Assembly: GCA_023253905.1 (NCBI GenBank)
Contig: JALREG010000348.1
Coordinates: 1-6,378, forward strand
Direction: 5' to 3'
From: Burkholderiaceae bacterium
GTDB taxonomy: Bacteria; Pseudomonadota; Gammaproteobacteria; Burkholderiales; Burkholderiaceae
Length of the DNA: 6,378 nucleotides
Below are positions 1 through 5,573 of the stretch, piece by piece (the stretch's first letter is position 1; every line of letters begins with the position of its first letter). The notes beneath the pieces are model-generated. The model made no database searches and was not told where the DNA came from. It saw only the letters and a program-made list of their open reading frames with translations. The translations under genes were made by a program, and so were the position numbers.

Positions 1-297
1 AAGATCCGTGGAGCACAAAAGCAGGCACAGCAAGTATTGGACTCGCTCAGTGGGCTGCCTGTTCAACAAGCCAAGGCCGTAGCTTCCTATAAACAAAGTG
101 TAGAGGCTTTGATTAGCGAGCTGAATTACGCCGATTTTGCAATGGATAAATGGATGGTTGAATTTAATCTGGATTCTGCTAAGGATAACCTAGCGTTACG
201 AATGGCTTATCTCCAATCTGAACTGGATAAAGTGTCGAACGTAAAAAAAGCCATTTTGGGTAGCTTATCCAAGGCGGACAGCCTGCTAAAAAAGTAA
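1..297 (+). CDS. C-terminal part of a small helical protein, Bacteroidota 'viral A-type inclusion protein'-like
   Basis: The frame is open to the left edge (the first codon AAG is in frame) and ends at TAA 295-297, so 98 residues of a longer protein are visible. A TTG at 37 could serve as a start, but nothing favours it over an origin outside the window. The segment is charged and helical, without membrane segments or cysteines. A stretch near residues 47-58 reads ADFAMDKWMVEF, and the tail is Lys-rich. Small predicted lipoproteins in Bacteroidota often labelled 'viral A-type inclusion protein' have a similar C-terminal pattern (an AD..M..WM..F core followed by a helix with YL...  and VS.); the label implies no known function. 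That assignment is from memory of the family and is tentative. The N-terminal signal or lipobox would lie outside. GC is about 44%, far below the roughly 63% of the operon to the right, and A/T-ending codons are common, so it does not share an origin with those genes. Confidence 0.6.
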   Translation, partial: KIRGAQKQAQQVLDSLSGLPVQQAKAVASYKQSVEALISELNYADFAMDKWMVEFNLDSAKDNLALRMAYLQSELDKVSNVKKAILGSLSKADSLLKK

Positions 298-324
298 AGA
301 AATCCATTTTCTTATATTGCAGGA

Positions 325-1032
325 ATGGCAAGCCGGCTTCGACTTTTCGCAAAGCGTTTTTTGATCGGCGACACCACAGCGACGCCCCTTCTCTGGTCGA
401 CCGGCACGCAGGGCGTCAATAGCTATCCGCTACTGGGCAGTGCGGTCAGTGGTGAAGCCACCTACAAGGATTGGCTATCGAGGACCTTGCACGCGGTCGC
501 AGACAGCACTGATAGCACCTGCTTCCGCCTGGACGCGCACCTCAATTCGAATTATTCGATCGATGTGGATGCGTCGGCCGCAAACAAACTGGTCTTCAGG
601 AACAACTGGGGCCTTGGTGCAAGCACCGGGCATGGGTATTTGTGCTTTGGCTACGAAAGTGCCACCAAACTGCTGAGGGCCATCAAGCGGTACACCTATA
701 ACAGCAGCACCTACGCCCACACGCTGGACAGCTCGTTTGCCCCCCGCTACGTCAAGTACGCAAACGGCGAGGCAAGCCTGGTGGACTCGCTGGGCCAAGC
801 CACGCAGTTGGCACTCTTTGGCAGCCCGATCAACTTCGACATGCCAACCGATCTCAACCCCAGCAACATCGCTGCATCCTCCAACTCGTCGATACCCTTT
901 CAGATAAGCGTCAATAACACCACGCCGACCGTTGGCTGTGTTCTACGGCCGGGCTTTTTTGGCCTTTTTTGGCAAAGCGTTACAGTTCCGCGTCGCCGCG
1001 CCGGGTGCCGGGCGGCATTTCGGGAGCGAACC
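325..1032 (+). CDS. Unrecognised Ser/Thr/Asn-rich protein segment, no stop of its own, in frame with the downstream SDR
   Basis: From ATG 325 the frame is open through 1032 and continues into the SDR at 1033, giving one uninterrupted frame to 1788 (487 codons). Codons from about 360 to 920 have a clear G/C third-position preference, so this part is probably real coding sequence. The protein is rich in Ser, Thr, Asn, Tyr and Gly, with two or three Cys, a mostly beta-like pattern and no signal peptide or membrane helix. It resembles a fragment of a secreted, pilin-like or phage structural protein, but I do not recognise a family. The last part, about 920-1032, translates to an Arg/Phe-rich stretch unlike the rest and overlaps T-runs and a hairpin, so it is probably untranslated in nature. 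ATG 325 has AGGA directly against it, which is too close for a Shine-Dalgarno, so the true N-terminus is doubtful. Most likely this is a truncated gene whose native end was lost at a junction. Confidence 0.4.
344..358 (+). repeat. Left copy of an imperfect 15-bp direct repeat
   Basis: TTTTCGCAAAGCGTT at 344-358 matches TTTTGGCAAAGCGTT at 967-981 with one mismatch; the last 10 bases are identical. The copies lie 623 bp apart, near the two edges of the block whose composition and apparent ancestry differ from its flanks. The inner CGCAAAGCG of this copy is itself a small inverted repeat. The match could be chance, since T-runs are common here. Confidence 0.4.
925..960 (+). terminator. Terminator-like hairpin followed by T-runs
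   Basis: The arms CCGACCGT (925-932) and ACGGCCGG (945-952) pair over 8 positions with one A-C mismatch around a 12-base loop, followed by GC and six T (955-960). A second run of six T follows at 965-970 after GGCC. The right arm plus T-run looks like the downstream half of an intrinsic terminator, while the left arm is imperfect. This fits either a decayed terminator or a junction falling within it. If it works on the + strand it would separate the upstream segment from the SDR operon. Confidence 0.35.
967..981 (+). repeat. Right copy of an imperfect 15-bp direct repeat
   Basis: This is the partner of the copy at 344-358, with one mismatch at the fifth base. It begins inside the second T-run behind the terminator-like hairpin and ends about 50 bases before the SDR start. 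If it is meaningful, the two copies would bound an inserted or recombined segment of about 0.6 kb. Confidence 0.4.
1022..1026 (+). promoter_or_regulatory. Ribosome binding site of the SDR gene
   Basis: GGGAG sits 6 bases before ATG 1033. It supports an independent SDR start there rather than translation from the long upstream frame. A GC-rich 5-bp stem (995-999 with 1012-1016) lies just before it. I see no convincing -35/-10 pair between 960 and 1020. Confidence 0.65.
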
Positions 1033-1788
1033 ATGGACATGCAGCTGAAGGGCAAGACTGCGCTGGTTACCGGCGCGAGCGTTGGAATCGGCGCGGCCAT
1101 CGCGAAGGCTCTGGCCGCTGAAGGGGTGCGGGTAGCAATTAGCGCCCGTCGGGTTGACAAGCTGCGTGACACCGCAGCCGCCATCACTGCGGCGGGCGGG
1201 CCCGAGCCGGTGGTGCTTGAGTCTGATCTGTATGCCGCCGATGCAGCTTCGTCGCTCGCGGCACGCGCCGTCGCGGCGTTGGGCAGCGTTGACATTCTGG
1301 TGAACAACGCGGGGGGGTCTCGCTCGTTTTCCAGTCTGCACGTCACCGAGGCTCAGTGGACCGAGGCGATGACGCTGAATTTTGACCGCCCCCGGCAGCT
1401 CGCGGATGCGCTCATCGATCAGATGATTGCCCGCAACTGGGGGCGCATCATCAATATCACCGGTAAGAGCGAGCCCGATCATGTCAACGGCGCTTTTTGC
1501 GCCAAGGCCGCGGTGCACAGCTGGGCCAAGGGCTTGTCGCGGATGGTGGGCAAGAACGGCATCACGGTGAACTGCATTCCCCCGGGTCGCATTCACTCAG
1601 AGCAGATCTTTCGAAATTACTCGCCTGAGTATCGGAAATGGCAGAGCGAGAACGAAATTCCGGTGGGCCGATATGGTGAGCCAGAAGAACTCGCAGCGCT
1701 TGCGGTCTTTCTCGCTTCGCCGCTTGCCGGGTATATCTCGGGCACCGTGATCCCGGTAGACGGGGGCTTGCGGCGCTATCAGTTCTGA
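1033..1788 (+). CDS. SDR family oxidoreductase lacking the canonical catalytic Ser and Tyr
   Basis: This 251-residue protein has the length of a classical short-chain dehydrogenase. Visible motifs are the nucleotide-binding TGASVGIG at residues 13-20, an Arg pair after beta-2 (39-40) that suggests NADP(H) preference, NNAG at 91-94, the active-site Asn in LNF (116) and Lys158 in the AKAA motif. The C-terminus has the usual SGTVIPVDGG signature. At the position of the catalytic Tyr (four residues before Lys158) there is Ala154, and the strand where Ser is expected reads NITGK (141-145). The protein therefore has the fold and probably the cofactor site but not the normal Ser-Tyr-Lys triad. I recall related betaproteobacterial SDRs with the same NITGKSEP...AKAAVH pattern, so this looks like a subfamily trait rather than a mutation. 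The start is chosen for its GGGAG site and because the fold begins at once after it. It is the first gene of the probable operon, 18 bp before the Bug receptor. The substrate is unknown. Confidence 0.9.
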   Translation: MDMQLKGKTALVTGASVGIGAAIAKALAAEGVRVAISARRVDKLRDTAAAITAAGGPEPVVLESDLYAADAASSLAARAVAALGSVDILVNNAGGSRSFSSLHVTEAQWTEAMTLNFDRPRQLADALIDQMIARNWGRIINITGKSEPDHVNGAFCAKAAVHSWAKGLSRMVGKNGITVNCIPPGRIHSEQIFRNYSPEYRKWQSENEIPVGRYGEPEELAALAVFLASPLAGYISGTVIPVDGGLRRYQF

Positions 1789-1793
1789 TCGCA

Positions 1794-1800
1794 AGAGGGG
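1794..1800 (+). promoter_or_regulatory. Ribosome binding site deciding the Bug receptor start
   Basis: AGAGGGG lies 6 bases before ATG 1807. An in-frame TTG at 1804 would be only 3 bases from this site, so ATG 1807 is preferred. The site falls in the 18-bp gap after the SDR stop, which suggests co-transcription. Confidence 0.7.
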
Positions 1801-1806
1801 GCATTG

Positions 1807-2811
1807 ATGCGCGAAGGGGCCAGGGCAGGCAGGTTAGGATGGGTCGGGGCTTTGCTGGCAGCCGCGCTGGTTGGGGCGACATCGCCCACACTCGCGCAGG
1901 GCGGCGCAGCGGACTGGCCGCGTCAGGCGATCCGGTTCGTGGTGCCGTTTGCACCGGGGGGCACCAGCGAAATCGTTGCCCGAGCGGTCGCGGCCGAACT
2001 CACCAGACAGCTTGGGCAGAGCGTCTACGTTGAAAACAAGCCAGGCGGGGCGGGTGTGACCGCGATGACGGATGTGGCCAAGGCTGCGCCTGACGGCCAC
2101 ACCCTCGTACTCGGACACGTGGGCACGCTGGCGGTCAATCCCTGGATGCTGAAGAGTCAGCCCTACGATGTGAATCGTGATTTCGCACCCGTTACGCTGC
2201 TCGCCAAAGTGCCTAACCTGTTTGTGATTCATCCAGACGTCCCTGCGAAAAATTTTCGTGAGTTTGTGGACCATGTTCAGCGTCATCCGGGTAAGCTCAA
2301 TTACGGTTCGGCTGGCAATGCGAGTGCCGGCCACCTCGCAATGGAGTACCTCAAGCTCGTGACCGGCATGCGGATGGAACATATCCCGTATCGCGGCACC
2401 GGACCGCAGCTGGTCGACCTGCTCGCAGGCCGTACCGAGGCGTCCTCGGCGGGCATGCCCGCGCTTGCTCAACACATTCGAAGCGGCAAGCTCCGAGCGA
2501 TTGCAGTGGGTACGCTTGAGCGGATTCCGGCACTGCCCGACGTCCCCACCGTTGCTGAAATGGGGTACCCGGGCTTTGAGACCTCGCAGTGGTACGGCAT
2601 GCTGGTGCCAGCCGGCACGCCTGAGGCCATCATCCAGCGCCTGCAACAGGAATCGCTGAAGGCGCTCAAGTCGCAGGCGGTGGCTGAACGCTTTGCCAAC
2701 GACAATGCAATGGCTGGCGGCGGGCCACCCGCCGAATTCGGCGCCTTCATTCGCGCCGAGCAGAAAATCTGGAGTGATATCGTCAGGCGTGCCAATATTC
2801 GCGCCGACTGA
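1807..2811 (+). CDS. Tripartite tricarboxylate transporter substrate-binding protein (Bug/TctC family)
   Basis: This periplasmic solute receptor has 334 residues, normal for the family. An Arg-containing start, a hydrophobic core at about residues 12-24 and TLA|Q (cleavage after about 30) form a Sec signal peptide. The mature part begins with the family's WPRQAIRFVVPFAPGG (37-52) loop, followed by TSEIVAR; the usual Asp of GG..D..AR is Glu55 here. Later come ENKPGG, the DGHTL motif, PVTLLAKVPNLFVIHP, the LNYGSAGNASAGHL ligand loop, HIPYRGTGPQ and the PDVPTVAEMG.PGF region, all typical. Bug proteins bind carboxylates by two water-bridged loops; the actual ligand cannot be read from sequence. 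Next to TcuA/TcuB, a tricarboxylate-like anion is likely. The membrane subunits TctA and TctB are not in the window; Bug receptors are often orphaned in Burkholderiales and may share membrane components encoded elsewhere. Confidence 0.93.
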   Translation: MREGARAGRLGWVGALLAAALVGATSPTLAQGGAADWPRQAIRFVVPFAPGGTSEIVARAVAAELTRQLGQSVYVENKPGGAGVTAMTDVAKAAPDGHTLVLGHVGTLAVNPWMLKSQPYDVNRDFAPVTLLAKVPNLFVIHPDVPAKNFREFVDHVQRHPGKLNYGSAGNASAGHLAMEYLKLVTGMRMEHIPYRGTGPQLVDLLAGRTEASSAGMPALAQHIRSGKLRAIAVGTLERIPALPDVPTVAEMGYPGFETSQWYGMLVPAGTPEAIIQRLQQESLKALKSQAVAERFANDNAMAGGGPPAEFGAFIRAEQKIWSDIVRRANIRAD

Positions 2812-2851
2812 TGGCGCTGCTTGTTTCGATTCAATTCTTATTTCATCTCAC

Positions 2852-2857
2852 GGAAAG
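2852..2857 (+). promoter_or_regulatory. Ribosome binding site deciding the tcuA start
   Basis: GGAAAG sits 8 bases before GTG 2866. The longer in-frame TTG at 2821 has no such site, and would add 15 residues before a protein that already carries about ten residues ahead of its first beta strand. The 54-bp gap holding this site (2812-2865) is AT-richer than its surroundings, but I found no -35/-10 pair with acceptable spacing. Confidence 0.6.
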
Positions 2858-2865
2858 CTCATCTC

Positions 2866-4353
2866 GTGACCTCCCTGCCCGATAACGCCTCGCCCGATGT
2901 GCTGGTGATCGGAGGCGGCAACGCCGCGCTCTGCGCTGCATTGATGGCGCTTGAATCCGGCGCGAGCGTGCGGCTGCTCGAGGCCGCGCCGCGCGAATGG
3001 CGTGGCGGCAATTCCATGCACACACGCAATCTGCGCTGCATGCACGACGCCCCACAGGACGTGCTGGTGGACGCCTATTCGGAAGAAGAGTTCTGGCAGG
3101 ATCTGCTACGCGTCACCGGCGGACTCACCAACGAGTACCTGGCGCGATTGGTGATTCGTTCGTCTTCAACCTGCCGGCCCTGGATGCGGCGTCATGGTGT
3201 CCGGTTTCAGCCCTCGCTCTCGGGCGCGCTTCATACCGCGCGGACCAATGCGTTTTTCATGGGCGGTGGCAAAGCACTGGTCAACGCCTATTTCCGGAGT
3301 GCCGAAGCACTCGGCGCGCAGATTGACTACAACGCCGAGGCAGTGGGCATCGAACTCGACGGTGACCGGTTCGCCGCTGCCATCGTGCGTCATAAGGCGA
3401 GCGACGGCAGCACGCGTGAAGAGCGGGTCACCGCCAAGGCCTGCGTGCTTGCCTGCGGCGGTTTTGAATCCAACCGCGAGTGGCTGCGCGAGGCCTGGGG
3501 GGTGAATGACTATGGCGAGCATCCCGCCGATAATTTTCTGATTCGCGGCACGCGGTTCAATATGGGCACCATCATCGCCAACCTCCGGGACCAGGGCGCC
3601 GACATGATCGGCGATCCTACCCAGGCTCACATGGTGGCAATTGACGCGCGTGCTCCGCTTTATGACGGCGGGATCTGTACGCGTATTGACGCGGTCTCGC
3701 TCGGGGTGGTGGTGAACCGTTTCGCCAAGCGCTTTTATGACGAGGGTGAAGACTTCTGGCCCAAGCGCTATGCGATCTGGGGGCGGCTGGTGGCACTGCA
3801 GCCGGGACAGATCGCCTGGTGCGTGATCGACTCCAAGGCGATTGGCCGCTTCATGCCGCCGGTGTTTCCGGGAGTGCGCGATGACACGCTCGACGGACTC
3901 GCTCGTCAGCTCGGGCTCGATGCCGCCCAGATGGTGCAGACCATTGAGGACTTCAACCGCGCGTGTCGCCCCGGCCGCTTTGATCACACCGTGCTCGATA
4001 ACTGTGTCACCGAGGGGTTGACACCTGCGAAGACACATTGGGCGCGGCCCATTGATGTACCGCCTTTTTATGCCTATGCGGTCCGGCCGGGTGTTACGTT
4101 CACCTATCTGGGGTTTCGCACCGACGAGAGCACTGCCGTGCACTTTGGCGGTCGCGCAAGTCCAAACCTGTTTGCAGCGGGCGAACTCATGTCGGGCAAT
4201 GTGCTTGGCAAGGGTTACACCGCCGGCGTGGGAATGACCATCGGCACTGCCTTCGGGCGCATCGCAGGCACCCGTGCGGCTGCGGCCGCGCTTGGTCAAA
4301 ACGGCGCTGATACCCTGAGAATCATCGAGGAGCGCGATCGTGCAGCAGTTTGA
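2866..4353 (+). CDS. tcuA: FAD-dependent tricarballylate dehydrogenase, TcuA-type flavoprotein
   Basis: This 495-residue flavoprotein belongs to the fumarate reductase/succinate dehydrogenase flavoprotein family. The N-terminal dinucleotide fold reads DVLVIGGGNAALCAA (11-25), with the acidic end of beta-2 at Glu39, then GGNSMHTR (47-54), the family's FAD loop. The middle capping region includes RTNAFFMGGGKALVNAYF, characteristic of TcuA, followed by LACGGFESNREW. The C-terminal FAD part (about 411-465) has TYLGFRTDE and the AAGELMSGNVLGKGYTAG...GRIAG signature. In Salmonella TcuA oxidises tricarballylate to cis-aconitate and passes electrons to TcuB; the same activity here, or use of a related tricarboxylate, is inference. 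Start GTG 2866 is set by its upstream GGAAAG site. The stop overlaps the next gene by 14 bp, which suggests translational coupling. No signal peptide is visible, so it should act on the cytoplasmic side of the membrane. Confidence 0.88.
   Translation: MTSLPDNASPDVLVIGGGNAALCAALMALESGASVRLLEAAPREWRGGNSMHTRNLRCMHDAPQDVLVDAYSEEEFWQDLLRVTGGLTNEYLARLVIRSSSTCRPWMRRHGVRFQPSLSGALHTARTNAFFMGGGKALVNAYFRSAEALGAQIDYNAEAVGIELDGDRFAAAIVRHKASDGSTREERVTAKACVLACGGFESNREWLREAWGVNDYGEHPADNFLIRGTRFNMGTIIANLRDQGADMIGDPTQAHMVAIDARAPLYDGGICTRIDAVSLGVVVNRFAKRFYDEGEDFWPKRYAIWGRLVALQPGQIAWCVIDSKAIGRFMPPVFPGVRDDTLDGLARQLGLDAAQMVQTIEDFNRACRPGRFDHTVLDNCVTEGLTPAKTHWARPIDVPPFYAYAVRPGVTFTYLGFRTDESTAVHFGGRASPNLFAAGELMSGNVLGKGYTAGVGMTIGTAFGRIAGTRAAAAALGQNGADTLRIIEERDRAAV
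4327..4332 (+). promoter_or_regulatory. Ribosome binding site of tcuB inside tcuA
   Basis: GAGGAG lies 7 bases before GTG 4340, within the last codons of tcuA. It supports the GTG start over the in-frame ATG at 4433, which has no comparable site. Confidence 0.65.
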
Positions 4354-5545
4354 AGCCCTGACCCGCGAGGCGCAGTCGTTGGCGGAGGGCGCCCCGTCGG
4401 CCGCTCATGCGAGGCCGCCCGGGGCCGACGCGATGAGTGCGGCCGAGGCTGAAGTGGCGCGCGAAATGATCATCTGCAATGCCTGCCGTTATTGCGAGGG
4501 GTTTTGCGCGGTTTTTCCCGCCATGACGAAGCGGCTCGAATTTCACCGGGCCGATGTGCACTACTTGGCCAACCTCTGTCACAACTGCGGCGCGTGTCTG
4601 CACGCGTGCCAATACGCACCGCCCCATGAATTCGCGGTCAACCTGCCGCGCGCGCTTGCCCGGGTGCGAGGTGAGACGTATGCCCACTACGCCTGGCCGG
4701 CATCGCTCGGTGCGCTCTATCAGCGTAACGGTCTCGCGGTGGCACTTGCGCTTGCAGGTGGGTTTGCCCTCTTCCTGTTGCTGGCTGTGGCAATGCACGG
4801 ATCGCTCCTGTCTGGCGACGCCCGCGGCGATTTTTACCGGATTTTTCCGCACGGATTGATGGTGTCGCTATTTTTGCCGGTGTTCGGTTGGGCGGTGGTG
4901 GCGCTTGCCATCGGCGCCACCCGGTTCGTGGCTGAGGTCAAGCCTGCCACCGGCAAGGCGGGGGCGAGTGGGGTGGCCACCGCCGAGGCGCTTCACGATT
5001 CCTTCAAGCTTCGCTATCTGGACGGCGGGCATGGCGAGGGTTGTCACAATGAAGACGACGCCTGGACGCGCGACCGGAAGCGCTTTCATCACCTCACGTT
5101 CTACGGCTTCATGCTCTGCCTGGCCGCCACGTCGGTTGCCACGCTGATGCACTACGCGCTCAACATCCCCGCGCCCTACGGCTGGTTTAGCCTGCCGAAA
5201 CTATTGGGGATCAGCGGCGGCGTGATGATGGTGTGGGGTACGGTAGGGCTGTGGCAACTTCGGAAGCGTCGTCACCCTGATCACCTGGAGCCCTCGCACG
5301 GCGGCATGGACCGTGGCTTTATTGCGCTGCTGTTTCTAACCGGCGCCACCGGGCTCTTGCTGATGGTGCTGCGCACGACGGCAGTGATGCCGATTGCACT
5401 GTGCGTGCACCTGGGCGCTGTGCTCGCGTTTTTTCTGATGATGCCGTACGGCAAGTTCGCGCACGGCGTTTATCGCGTCGCAGCGATGGTTCGATATTCG
5501 GTCGAAAAGCGTCAGCCGAACCGGTTGGGGCTCTCTGGCGAATAG
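4340..5545 (+). CDS. tcuB: TcuB-type Fe-S / cytochrome b membrane protein
   Basis: This 401-residue protein is the electron-transfer partner of TcuA. The N-terminal soluble part carries two four-Cys clusters: Cys46, 49, 52, 56 (CNACRYCEGFC) and Cys80, 83, 86, 90 (CHNCGACLHAC), each suited to a [4Fe-4S] centre. The rest has about six hydrophobic segments, near residues 132-153, 172-195, 253-275, 285-307, 326-345 and 350-370. Between the second and third lies a hydrophilic loop with GHGEGCHNEDD and a His pair (250-251); His250, 251, 271 and 357 are heme-ligand candidates. In the Salmonella model TcuB reoxidises the FADH2 of TcuA and feeds the quinone pool from the inner membrane. The first 45 residues before the cluster resemble those I recall for Burkholderiales TcuB. 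GTG 4340 overlaps tcuA by 14 bp. This is the last gene of the + strand group, ending 13 bp before the convergent gene. Confidence 0.9.
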   Translation: MQQFEALTREAQSLAEGAPSAAHARPPGADAMSAAEAEVAREMIICNACRYCEGFCAVFPAMTKRLEFHRADVHYLANLCHNCGACLHACQYAPPHEFAVNLPRALARVRGETYAHYAWPASLGALYQRNGLAVALALAGGFALFLLLAVAMHGSLLSGDARGDFYRIFPHGLMVSLFLPVFGWAVVALAIGATRFVAEVKPATGKAGASGVATAEALHDSFKLRYLDGGHGEGCHNEDDAWTRDRKRFHHLTFYGFMLCLAATSVATLMHYALNIPAPYGWFSLPKLLGISGGVMMVWGTVGLWQLRKRRHPDHLEPSHGGMDRGFIALLFLTGATGLLLMVLRTTAVMPIALCVHLGAVLAFFLMMPYGKFAHGVYRVAAMVRYSVEKRQPNRLGLSGE

Positions 5546-5552
5546 GCGATGG

Positions 5553-5573
5553 CGGGCGTCAGCCCGTAGTTTT
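5553..5573 (+). terminator. Possible intrinsic terminator after tcuB
   Basis: CGGGC (5553-5557) and GCCCG (5562-5566) form a 5-bp GC stem around GTCA, followed by TAG and four T. It lies 8 bases after the tcuB stop and overlaps the last codons of the convergent gene. The short stem and interrupted T-run make it a weak candidate; it has no T-run in the - orientation. Confidence 0.3.

Noticed and set aside
297..313. AAGAAA/TTTCTT hairpin just after the first stop codon
   Set aside because: It has six A-T-rich pairs, no GC content to stabilise it and no clear T-run after it; too weak to call a terminator.
344..981. Integron attC or an insertion-sequence end at the direct repeats
   Set aside because: There is no proper RYYYAAC/GTTRRRY pair, no terminal inverted repeats and no transposase or integrase coding sequence in the window.
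943..1596. Open frames on the - strand opposite the SDR
   Set aside because: They are shadows of the SDR coding frame, with Arg/Ala/His-rich translations and no family signatures.
2812..2865. AT-rich gap before tcuA as an internal promoter
   Set aside because: A TTGTTT and a TATTTC are present, but they are only about 12 bases apart, too close for a sigma-70 promoter; no better pair was seen.
2811..2885. A 24-codon frame starting at an ATG that overlaps the Bug stop (TGATG) and running into tcuA
   Set aside because: It has no ribosome site and no recognisable product, and its overlap with the tcuA start is explained by chance. It could at most be a coupling leader.
3166..4299. Long open frame of 377 codons on the - strand opposite tcuA
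   Set aside because: It is a shadow frame caused by the high GC third positions of tcuA; its translation has no recognisable motifs.
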